This document shows positions 34,250 through 41,034 of a stretch of DNA of 41,034 nucleotides, one piece after another. The stretch covers positions 1 to 41,034 of the forward strand of contig JBEGVN010000077.1 in NCBI GenBank assembly GCA_041178325.1, written 5' to 3'. The stretch's first letter is position 1. Each line of letters opens with the position of its first letter. A model generated the notes under the pieces. It was not told where the DNA came from, did not search any database, and saw only the letters and a list, made by a program, of their open reading frames with translations. The position numbers and the translations under genes are program-made. The DNA is from UBA6136 sp041178325. GTDB taxonomy: Bacteria; Pseudomonadota; Gammaproteobacteria; Methylococcales; Methylococcaceae.

Positions 34250-35323
34250 ATGTCGCAGTTCAAAATCCTTCTCACCCCGCTCAGTTTTATCCTTATTTTC
34301 GGCGCTGCAGGGCACGCCTTAGCCGCTGATGCGACCCGCGAAGCCATGAGCATCGTTGGATCATCGACGGTCTACCCCTTCTCGGCAACCGTTGCCGAAC
34401 AGCTCGGCAAAAAAGGCACCATCAAAACGCCCAAGGTCGAAGCGACCGGAACCGGTGGCGGCATCAAGCTTTTCTGTTCAGGTCTTGGCCCCAATAGCCC
34501 AGACATCGTCAATGCTTCGCGGCGCATCAAGAAAACGGAGTTCGAGCTCTGCCAGAAAGCCGGGGTCAAGGACATTGCCGAAATCCGATTTGGCTACGAC
34601 GGCATCGTTATGGCCCAGTCAATCAAGGCCAAGCAATCTTTGGCATTGACCCGAAATGAGATTTACCTTGCCCTAGCCAAAAAGGTGCCTGACCCCAAAA
34701 ACCCTGCCGCAAAGACCGTGATTGATAACCCTTACAAGACCTGGAAGGAGATCAACCCGAGCCTCCCGGCACAAAAGATTCAGGTTCTCGGCCCACCCCC
34801 AAGTTCCGGGACACGGGATGCCTTCGTCGAACTGGCACTTGAAGCCGGCTGTCAAAGCGTAGACTGGATCAAGGAGAAAAAGGCCTCTGATGAAGCATGG
34901 TTCAAGAGCACCTGTATGACCATTCGTGAGGACGGAGCCTTCGTCGAGGTGGGCGAAAACGATAACCTCATCGTTCAAAAGATCGAAGCCAACCCGGAGG
35001 CTATCGGCATCTTTGGTTTCAGCTTTCTTGATGTTAACGGAGACAAATTGCGCGCCGCAACAATTGATGGTCAGGCTCCGGCCTATGAAACCATCATTGA
35101 CGGCAAGTACCCGATTTCAAGGCCACTATTTTTCTACGTTAAAAAAGCACACGTGGGACTGATTCCGGGCATCAGCGAGTATGTAGCGGAGTTTCTTAGC
35201 GACAAAGCCTCAGGCAACGAAGGCTACCTTGCAGACAAGGGCTTGATTGCCCTTCCCGCTGCAGAACGCAAGAAGGCCGTGGCCGATGCCAAAACGTTGG
35301 CGAGCATGCCGCCGCCTAAATAG
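34250..35323 (+). CDS. PstS-family phosphate-binding protein
   Basis: A 357-aa exported protein with a Sec signal peptide cleaved near HALA-ADATRE (residue 26). The mature start is SIVGSSTVYPFSATVAEQL, a PstS hallmark with the phosphate-binding SS-T motif. VEATGTGGGIKLFC, DIVNASRRIKKTEF and PPSSGTRDAFVELA follow. PstS proteins deliver phosphate to PstCAB. No pstCAB, phoU or Pho-box is visible nearby, so it is either an orphan receptor serving a distant transporter or a dedicated periplasmic phosphate scavenger. It is flanked by terminators on both sides. Confidence 0.92.
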   Translation: MSQFKILLTPLSFILIFGAAGHALAADATREAMSIVGSSTVYPFSATVAEQLGKKGTIKTPKVEATGTGGGIKLFCSGLGPNSPDIVNASRRIKKTEFELCQKAGVKDIAEIRFGYDGIVMAQSIKAKQSLALTRNEIYLALAKKVPDPKNPAAKTVIDNPYKTWKEINPSLPAQKIQVLGPPPSSGTRDAFVELALEAGCQSVDWIKEKKASDEAWFKSTCMTIREDGAFVEVGENDNLIVQKIEANPEAIGIFGFSFLDVNGDKLRAATIDGQAPAYETIIDGKYPISRPLFFYVKKAHVGLIPGISEYVAEFLSDKASGNEGYLADKGLIALPAAERKKAVADAKTLASMPPPK

Positions 35324-35337
35324 GGAAAACTTCTAGC

Positions 35338-35366
35338 ACAAGGCCCCTTTTTTGGGGCCTTGTTTT
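35338..35366 (+). terminator. Intrinsic terminator after the PstS gene
   Basis: ACAAGGCCCC (35338-35347) pairs with GGGGCCTTGT (35354-35363), a 10-bp stem with a TTTTTT loop and a TTTT tail. It starts 15 nt after the stop codon. Confidence 0.92.
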
Positions 35367-35431
35367 ATGACTTCAAACATTTCCAGCGCCAAAACATTAG
35401 AGTATCCTTATATTTTGCCCGGTAGCATAAG

Positions 35432-36130
35432 ATGATCTTCCGTCAGCTGTTTGAGTCTGAAACTTCCACCTATACCTATCTTCTGGGATGTTCGGTCACG
35501 CATCGCGCGCTCCTGATCGACCCGGTTGCCAGTGAAGTGGAAACCTACATTACGCTCCTTGATGCGCTCGGTCTCAGACTCCTCTATACGCTTGAAACTC
35601 ACGTACATGCAGACCACATCACAGGTTCCGGTCTTTTGAGGGATCGCCTGGGAAGTCAGAGCGTGGTCCATCAGGCGGCAGGAACCTTCTGCCCGGATCT
35701 ACTTGTCTCCGATGGTGTTCGTTTACAAATGGGATCTTTGGAGTGGCGCGTACTTCATACACCAGGACATACGCAAAGCTGCGTCAGCTACCTATTTGAA
35801 GACCGCGTCTTTACCGGGGATGCCCTCCTCATCGGCGGCTGCGGCCGGACCGATTTTCAGCAAGGAGATCCTGGACAGCTTTTTGACAGCATTCATCAAA
35901 AGCTTTTTAGCCTTCCTCCCGAAACCCTTGTTTATCCAGGGCATGATTATCAGGGCCTCACGGTTTCTTCGATCCGGCAGGAAATTCAGAAAAACATCCG
36001 ACTCGGCCCCAACGTTGACCGTAAGGCCTTCATCGAGCGCATGAACAACCTCAACCTTCCTCTTCCCAAGCATATTCACGCAGCGGTTCCGGCCAACCTC
36101 GCCTGTGGGAAGATCGATGACACCCCTTAA
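35432..36130 (+). CDS. Persulfide dioxygenase-like metallo-beta-lactamase-fold protein (ETHE1 type)
   Basis: A 232-aa single-domain MBL protein of the ETHE1/sulfur dioxygenase group, which oxidises glutathione persulfide to sulfite with one iron. The metal motif THVHADH (H57, H59, D61, H62) is followed by GHTQSC (H113), FTGDALLIGGCGRTDFQQGD (D130) and VYPGHDYQG (H171). The GCGRTDFQ stretch is specific to the persulfide dioxygenase group, as against glyoxalase II. Its stop lies 9 nt before a TauE-type exporter gene, which suits removal of the sulfite product. No rhodanese is fused or adjacent. Confidence 0.88.
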   Translation: MIFRQLFESETSTYTYLLGCSVTHRALLIDPVASEVETYITLLDALGLRLLYTLETHVHADHITGSGLLRDRLGSQSVVHQAAGTFCPDLLVSDGVRLQMGSLEWRVLHTPGHTQSCVSYLFEDRVFTGDALLIGGCGRTDFQQGDPGQLFDSIHQKLFSLPPETLVYPGHDYQGLTVSSIRQEIQKNIRLGPNVDRKAFIERMNNLNLPLPKHIHAAVPANLACGKIDDTP

Positions 36131-36139
36131 AACAAGCCC

Positions 36140-37045
36140 ATGACCGGCTTTTATCTGGGGCTTGTCGGGGTCGGGCTTCTTCTCGGACTTTTGGGCGGTG
36201 GCGGATCCCTGCTGCTCGTTCCGATCCTGATTTATCTTGGCGACTTTCCGGTGAAATCCGCAATCGCCCTTTCGCTTTCAGTGGTCGGTGCTACCAGCCT
36301 GATCGCAGTTTTGCGCCATGCCCGTGAGGGCAATGTCTGTTGGAAAAACGGCCTCGCCTTTGGGCTTTCAGGGATGCTTGGGGCCTATGGCGGGGGTCAC
36401 CTTGCGGGATTTGTTCCAGAGAATCTTCTAATGATTCTCTTTTCGCTCATGATGCTGGTCACCGCTTTATCCATGCTCTTGGGGCGACGGCTGCGTCCGG
36501 GCGCAGAAACCCTTCCCGGCGCCCCGTGTCCAGCCCGACTAAATCTTTCGGCAGTCCTCTTCGATGGCGTTCTCGTGGGACTCATTACGGGACTCGTGGG
36601 CGTTGGCGGGGGCTTTGTCATTGTTCCTGCGCTGAATCTTCTCGGGGGATTGGCCATGCGGGCGGCGATTGGGACATCCCTTTTGGTCATCGGGATGAAT
36701 TCCCTGGCTGCCCTCATTGGCTATAGTGCTCACGCCCCCATCGATGCATCGACCGTCGCCCTTCTTTCAGCCATCACCATTCCCGCGAGCCTCATTGGAC
36801 ATCGCTTATCCCGGCTTTTGCCACCCCGGTGGCTGCGACTCGGTTTTGGCCTGTGTGCCTTGGTGCTCTCTGGGTTCTTACTTCAACGGGAGCTCTCCTG
36901 GGCCGCTCTGGAGGCCTTAGAGAAGCTCGTGAAAGATCACCAGGAGTTCTTCCGCGGTATCCTCACGGCTGTTGGGTTGATGTTGCTTTACTGGTTTCGT
37001 GGCCTTATCCACCAAAAGGATCTCGGCCAGAACGAAATTCGCTGA
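36140..37045 (+). CDS. TauE/SafE-family anion exporter, probably for sulfite (second copy)
   Basis: A 301-aa inner-membrane protein with about 8 membrane segments and the two family repeats: GLVGVGLLLGLLGGGGSLLLVPILI at the start and GLITGLVGVGGGFVIVPAL near residue 150, followed by AAIGTSLLVIGMNSLAAL. It is cotranscribed with the persulfide dioxygenase gene 9 nt upstream, so sulfite or a related sulfur anion is the likely cargo. The C-terminus adds a helical segment (LEALEKLVKDHQEFFRG) and a last hydrophobic stretch. It is convergent with thyA; the 23 nt between them hold no clear hairpin. Confidence 0.88.
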   Translation: MTGFYLGLVGVGLLLGLLGGGGSLLLVPILIYLGDFPVKSAIALSLSVVGATSLIAVLRHAREGNVCWKNGLAFGLSGMLGAYGGGHLAGFVPENLLMILFSLMMLVTALSMLLGRRLRPGAETLPGAPCPARLNLSAVLFDGVLVGLITGLVGVGGGFVIVPALNLLGGLAMRAAIGTSLLVIGMNSLAALIGYSAHAPIDASTVALLSAITIPASLIGHRLSRLLPPRWLRLGFGLCALVLSGFLLQRELSWAALEALEKLVKDHQEFFRGILTAVGLMLLYWFRGLIHQKDLGQNEIR

Positions 37046-37068
37046 TCACCCTTTCCCACGCTCTCCCG

Positions 37069-37974
37069 CTAGACGGCAACCTCTGCCGCAATATGGGGAT
37101 GGGGGTCATACCCTTTAAGGTCGAAGTCTTCGATGTGATAACTGAAAAGATCCGGGGCCTTCCTTAGAATCTCAAGTGTCGGGAAAGGTCGCGGCGCTCT
37201 TAAAAGCTGCTCGCGGGTCTGATCCTGGTGATTGAGGTAAAGATGCACATCGCAACCAAACCAGACGATTTCTCCCGGGAGATAACCACATTCCAGAGCC
37301 AAAAGATGGGTTAGAAGCCCAAGGTTTGCGATATTCCAGCTTAATCCCAGGTAGGCATCGGCCGAACGTTGCATTAAGGCTGCAGAGAGTCTTCCGGTCG
37401 TTTCGGAGACAAAAAACTGGTAGGTCTTATGACAGGGAGGCAAAGCCATCTGGTCGAGCTCCCCGACATTCCAGCCCTCAAATAGCAGTCGGCGCGATCC
37501 CGGATTCTGCTTGAGTGCTAGGATCAATTCCTGAATCTGATCAATTTCACGGCCATCGGCGGTTTTCCAGCGTCGCCACTGAGCGCCATAAACCGGCCCA
37601 AGATCTCCCCATTCAGCTGCAAAAGCCTCATCCTGAAGGATGCGCGCCTCAAAATCCGTCTGGCTGATGGCCTCGCCCGTTTTCTCCCGGTAACGCTTGA
37701 GCGGCCAGTCTGTCCAGATCCTGACATTTTCCGCCAAAAGCTCGCGGATATTTCTTCCGCCACGGAGCATCCAAAGCATTTCCTTGAACGCGGTCTTCCA
37801 GTAGATCTTCTTGGTGGTAAAAACTGGAAAACCCTCCGCAAGATCAAAACGCAGCGTTCTACCGAACAATGCCTGCGTGCCGACCCCGGTCCGATCGATC
37901 CGCCGATCTCCCGAATCCAAGAGCTCCTTAAGAAGATCGAGATATTGCTGTTCGGGGTGGTGTGGGTTCTGCAT
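37069..37974 (-). CDS. thyA: Thymidylate synthase
   Basis: ThyA methylates dUMP to dTMP using methylenetetrahydrofolate. From the ATG at 37974 it is 301 aa; a GTG one codon earlier is also open. The catalytic cysteine is C181 in MALPPCHKTYQFFV. RTGVGTQALFGRTLRFDL, QRSADAYLGLSWNIA and FLVH-type C-terminal motifs are recognisable. It has the longer form, with an insertion at residues 90-122 relative to the 264-aa E. coli enzyme. FEGWN stands where E. coli has VSAWN. The start overlaps the lgt stop (TGATG). Confidence 0.96.
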   Translation of the reverse strand: MQNPHHPEQQYLDLLKELLDSGDRRIDRTGVGTQALFGRTLRFDLAEGFPVFTTKKIYWKTAFKEMLWMLRGGRNIRELLAENVRIWTDWPLKRYREKTGEAISQTDFEARILQDEAFAAEWGDLGPVYGAQWRRWKTADGREIDQIQELILALKQNPGSRRLLFEGWNVGELDQMALPPCHKTYQFFVSETTGRLSAALMQRSADAYLGLSWNIANLGLLTHLLALECGYLPGEIVWFGCDVHLYLNHQDQTREQLLRAPRPFPTLEILRKAPDLFSYHIEDFDLKGYDPHPHIAAEVAV

Positions 37975-38762
37975 CACGCCGCTCTCGCCTTGCTGTAGGC
38001 CATCGCCAGAATGAAGAGACCTGCGACGACCATCGGCAGGGACAGAACCATGCCCATCGTCAGCCAGCCAAAGGCAAGGTACCCGATATGCGCATCCGGT
38101 AGCCGCAGAAATTCAACCGCAAACCGAAAGGCGCCGTAGAGCAAGAGAAACATGCCACTGACGGCTGTTCGCGGAGGGTTCTGTCGTCGAAACCACCACA
38201 ACACCAGGTAGAGCACAATGCCTTCAAGAAAAGCCTCATAAAGCTGCGATGGGTGACGGGGTTGCGGACCCCCGGTAGGAAAAATCATGCCCCAAGGCAA
38301 ATCTGTAGGTTTCCCCCAAAGTTCGCCGTTAATAAAGTTTCCGATGCGACCCGTAAAAAGACCCAGCGGGACATAGGGGCCAATAAAGTCGGTTACATCG
38401 CCAAAACGAGCGCCGACTTTGTAGGCAAATACGCCCATCCCTGCAAAAGCACCCAGCATGCCGCCATGGAAGCTCATGCCCCCTTCCCATACTCTAAAAA
38501 GTATCATCGGTTCGTTGATGAAGGCCTGAAAATTGTAAAAAACGATGTATCCCACACGGCCGCCGAGCATCAGCCCGACCGCACAATAAAAAATGAGATC
38601 TTCAATCTGGGTAGCCGTCCACGGAAACCCGGGCTCCTTGGCACGAAGTCGTGCCAGAAACCAGGCGGCTCCGATACCAATAATGTACATCAGGCCATAC
38701 CAATGGACCTTGAGGGGACCGAGGCTTACCGCCACAGGGTCAATTTGAGGATAGGAAATCAT
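37974..38762 (-). CDS. lgt: Phosphatidylglycerol-prolipoprotein diacylglyceryl transferase
   Basis: Lgt attaches diacylglycerol to the lipobox cysteine of prolipoproteins in the inner membrane. From ATG 38762 (MISYPQIDPVAVSLGPLKVHWYG spans residues 1-23) it is 262 aa with seven membrane segments; an ATG 13 codons upstream is also in frame. GGMSFHGGMLGA, the Lgt signature GRIGNFINGELWGKPT and RHPSQLYEA are present. It is coupled to thyA, a widespread gene pair. Confidence 0.96.
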   Translation of the reverse strand: MISYPQIDPVAVSLGPLKVHWYGLMYIIGIGAAWFLARLRAKEPGFPWTATQIEDLIFYCAVGLMLGGRVGYIVFYNFQAFINEPMILFRVWEGGMSFHGGMLGAFAGMGVFAYKVGARFGDVTDFIGPYVPLGLFTGRIGNFINGELWGKPTDLPWGMIFPTGGPQPRHPSQLYEAFLEGIVLYLVLWWFRRQNPPRTAVSGMFLLLYGAFRFAVEFLRLPDAHIGYLAFGWLTMGMVLSLPMVVAGLFILAMAYSKARAA

Positions 38763-38935
38763 CGGTGGGATCTCGGCGAGGAAGAGGTTGGTGGCGGCCA
38801 AAGTCGCGCAAGGAAAGACTAAATACGACTATCATAGTGTACCCAGATTCCGTGAACCACTCATGGATCCCGGCGTCTTGTGTCGTCCGGTTGATCGGGT
38901 GGGCTTTCATCCACCATTGCACAAGGAGACCCCCC

Positions 38936-39466
38936 ATGGCAGGGTTACGAGACCAGCTGCTGAAATCAGGTTTGGTGACTGAGAAGCAGGTCAAGAAAGT
39001 ACAAAAAGAACAGGTGAAGGCCACGAAGGCAAATGCCCATCGTCCGGCTCCCCCGACGGTCGATACCGCTCCCCGCCATCAGGAGAAGATCGAGCGTGAT
39101 CGCCTTTTAAACCAGCAGCGCCAGGCCGAGCTTGCCCGTCGGGATCTTGAGGCGCAGATCCGTGACCTCATCACCACCCGCCGCATCCTCCCCGAAGCGG
39201 GGGACACCCCTTTCAATTTTACGGACGGCACCAAGGTCAAAAAACTTTACCTCACGTCTTCAATGCGTGATCAGCTCGTCCGCGGTGTGATCGGTATCGT
39301 CCACTTCGAGGGGGGGCATGCTTTTGTTCCACGTGAAACCATCGAAAAGATTCGCCTGCGCGATGAGGAGGTCATCCTCCTGCTCAATGACCTAAAGGGA
39401 GAGCCTACCGAAACGCAGAATGATCCTTATGCGCAGTATCAAGTTCCCGACGACCTGATCTGGTAG
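38936..39466 (+). CDS. DUF2058-family protein (YaiL-like)
   Basis: A 176-aa cytoplasmic protein with an AAGGAG Shine-Dalgarno before ATG 38936. The N-terminal AGLRDQLLKSGLVTEKQVKK and the charged coiled-coil middle (residues 45-85, ERDRLLNQQRQAELARRDLE) match the DUF2058/YaiL family. The C-terminal domain is FTDGTKVKKLYLTSSMRDQL and FVPRETIEKIRLRDEEVILLL. Family function is uncertain; ribosome or nucleoprotein association has been proposed for relatives. The 173-nt gap to divergent lgt shows only AT-rich promoter-like patches. Confidence 0.88.
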   Translation: MAGLRDQLLKSGLVTEKQVKKVQKEQVKATKANAHRPAPPTVDTAPRHQEKIERDRLLNQQRQAELARRDLEAQIRDLITTRRILPEAGDTPFNFTDGTKVKKLYLTSSMRDQLVRGVIGIVHFEGGHAFVPRETIEKIRLRDEEVILLLNDLKGEPTETQNDPYAQYQVPDDLIW

Positions 39467-39487
39467 CCCCAACAAAAGAAGACCCCC

Positions 39488-40636
39488 ATGAGATCCCCTC
39501 TTTTCAGCCCCTACACACTCGGGCCCAATCACTTCTCGAACCGAATCGTCATGGCGCCCATGACTCGATCGCGAGCAGCACAACCGGGAAACTTTCCTTC
39601 GCGACTGAATGCCCTCTACTATGCGCAGCGTGCCAGTGCGGGTCTCATCGTGAGCGAAGGGGCTCAAATTTCAGCCCAGGGTCAGGGCTATCCCTGGACA
39701 CCGGGCATCTATTCTGCCGAGCAAATTGAAGGCTGGCGCGGCATTGCCCAAGCGGTCCATACAGCAGGTGGCCACATCTTTCTCCAGCTCTGGCATGTCG
39801 GACGAATCTCTCATCCTTTGCTGCAACCGAAGGGTGAATTGCCCGTCGGACCTTCCGCCATCACCCCCGCCGGTGAAGCCTTTGTCCTGAATGAGCAAGG
39901 CCAGCCGACCATGGTGCCTTTCGTCACCCCCCGCGCATTGGCACTTGAAGAGATTCCGGAGATCGTCACCCAGTACGTTCAGGCAGCCAAAAACGCCTTA
40001 TCCGCAGGGGTCGATGGCGTGGAGATTCATGCTGCCAATGGCTATCTTCTGGACCAGTTCATCAGTAGCCGCACCAATCACCGCAACGACACCTATGGCG
40101 GAAGCATTGATAACCGGATCCGACTGCTCCTTGAAGTGACCGACGCCGTTTCTCGGGTCTGCGGAATCGAACGCGTGGGGGTTCGCATTTCCCCATTTGG
40201 CACCTTCAATGATATGTCCGATGACGATCCGGAAGCCCTCTTTGTGGCGATTGCCGATGCACTCTCCCATCGACGGATCGGTTACCTTCACATCGTGGAT
40301 CCCAGCTTTGAAGGCAACGACACCAGTCGAGAGCGCGGGCGGCGTCTGATGGAAACAATTCGGCAACGCTTTTCTGGCACTTTGATTCTCTGCGGTGGTT
40401 ATGATCGGGACCGGGCAGAGGCCGCACTCCGTGAGCGGCGCGCAGACCTCATTGGTTTTGGACGCCCTTTTATCGCCAATCCCGATCTCCCCATCCGCCT
40501 GGAGAGCGATGCCCCGCTTAATACCCCGGATCCCAGCCTTTTCTATGGCGGCGGCATTCAGGGCTATGTCGACTACCCCACCCGGGAGCAGGAAATCGGC
40601 GTTGCGCCACTTTCTGACTTGCGTTCATTGAGTTAG
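39488..40636 (+). CDS. Old Yellow Enzyme-family NADH:flavin oxidoreductase (NemA-like alkene reductase)
   Basis: A 382-aa FMN enzyme with the TIM-barrel OYE pattern. PMTRSRA near residue 25 binds flavin, and LQLWHVGRISHP follows. The substrate-binding pair is His181 and Asn184 (HAANGYLLDQF), and the late phosphate-binding part is GFGRPFIANPDLPIRL. HAAN (His/Asn) places it with classical OYEs that reduce enones, N-ethylmaleimide or nitrate esters. It begins 21 nt after the DUF2058 gene and is followed 13 nt later by folA, so the three probably form an operon. Confidence 0.95.
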   Translation: MRSPLFSPYTLGPNHFSNRIVMAPMTRSRAAQPGNFPSRLNALYYAQRASAGLIVSEGAQISAQGQGYPWTPGIYSAEQIEGWRGIAQAVHTAGGHIFLQLWHVGRISHPLLQPKGELPVGPSAITPAGEAFVLNEQGQPTMVPFVTPRALALEEIPEIVTQYVQAAKNALSAGVDGVEIHAANGYLLDQFISSRTNHRNDTYGGSIDNRIRLLLEVTDAVSRVCGIERVGVRISPFGTFNDMSDDDPEALFVAIADALSHRRIGYLHIVDPSFEGNDTSRERGRRLMETIRQRFSGTLILCGGYDRDRAEAALRERRADLIGFGRPFIANPDLPIRLESDAPLNTPDPSLFYGGGIQGYVDYPTREQEIGVAPLSDLRSLS

Positions 40637-40649
40637 CACACACTGCACG

Positions 40650-41034
40650 ATGGATATCACCTTGATTGTGGCCATGGCCGAGAATCGTGTCATTGGCGCC
40701 AATAATGCGATGCCCTGGCATCTTCCCGATGATTTGAGGCGATTTAGGGCCCTCACCTTGGGCCACCCGATCTTGATGGGTCGCAAAACCCATGAGGCCA
40801 TCGGTCGTCCTTTACCGGGTCGGCGTAACCTCGTCATGACGCGCAATCGCGGCCAGGATTTACCAGGATGCGAAATCGTGAGCAGCATCGAAGAGGCTGC
40901 GGGTATCTGTCAGACCTCTCCATCCCTGTTCGTAATCGGCGGAGCAGAACTCTACCGCCTCTTCTTGCCGGTTTCGAACCGGATCGAACTAACCATCATT
41001 CATCGTGACTTTGACGGTGACACCTATTTTCCGG
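40650..41034 (+). CDS. folA: Dihydrofolate reductase (5' part; runs off the window)
   Basis: FolA reduces dihydrofolate to tetrahydrofolate, which regenerates the cofactor consumed by ThyA. The first 128 codons are present. ITLIVAMAENRVIGANNAMPWHLPDDLRRF is the N-terminal substrate/NADPH region, with the catalytic Asp in LPDDL. HPILMGRKTHEAIGRPLPGR and FVIGGAELYRLFL are the nucleotide-binding motifs. The gene continues past base 41034. The lgt-thyA-folA neighbourhood is common, but here folA is separated and inverted by the DUF2058 and OYE genes. Confidence 0.97.
   Translation, partial: MDITLIVAMAENRVIGANNAMPWHLPDDLRRFRALTLGHPILMGRKTHEAIGRPLPGRRNLVMTRNRGQDLPGCEIVSSIEEAAGICQTSPSLFVIGGAELYRLFLPVSNRIELTIIHRDFDGDTYFP

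Overview
The window reads as a chromosomal core segment of a gammaproteobacterium with GC in the mid-50s (judged by eye, not counted). The clues are the FabA/FabB pair, ftsE-ftsX-rpoH, the lolB-ispE-tRNA-prs-rplY-pth block divergent from hemA-prfA-prmC, and the tRNA-Tyr/Gly/Thr-tuf cluster. A persulfide dioxygenase next to a TauE-type exporter hints at sulfur metabolism, but that does not fix the genus. I see no insertion sequence, prophage, CRISPR array or long repeat. Genes are tightly packed, many pairs overlap by 4 nt, and no gene-free stretch exceeds about 300 bases.

Layout. 1-540 (minus): start of tuf with tRNA-Thr, tRNA-Gly and tRNA-Tyr, driven by a strong promoter that overlaps the pth stop codon. 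537-6061 (minus): pth, rplY, prs, tRNA-Gln, ispE, lolB and a TPR lipoprotein. 6228-9816 (plus): hemA, prfA, prmC and a small degenerate JAMM/MPN-like protein. Next come an HNH nuclease (minus), priA (plus), a heme-less globin-like protein with a basic Ala/Pro tail (plus) and a Wzx-type flippase (minus). 15262-17862 (plus): ftsE, ftsX and rpoH, with a perfect CIRCE operator in front of rpoH. 17909-19949 (minus): thiC behind a TPP riboswitch. 20084-24162: a TauE/SafE exporter (plus), then tag, a PHP phosphoesterase and an MsbA-like ABC exporter (minus). 24344-26967 (plus): fabA, fabB, ttcA. 27026-27715: two unrecognised mini-genes, a 39-aa lipoprotein and a 41-aa membrane peptide, each with its own promoter. 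Then a TIGR01777 epimerase (plus), DUF3240 / HME-RND pump / adaptor (minus), a YeeZ-like epimerase, a lone PstS, persulfide dioxygenase plus TauE (plus), thyA and lgt (minus), and DUF2058, an Old Yellow Enzyme and the start of folA (plus).

Most genes are housekeeping: translation (tuf, pth, rplY, prfA, prmC, tRNAs), precursor supply (prs, ispE, hemA, thiC, fabA, fabB, thyA, folA), envelope (lolB, lgt, flippase, ABC exporter), division (ftsEX) and repair (priA, tag). The least ordinary items are the CIRCE site on rpoH, the two mini-genes at 27.1-27.6 kb, the globin relative that has lost its heme ligand, and the JAMM-like protein that has lost its metal ligands. I found no convincing multi-gene novel system.
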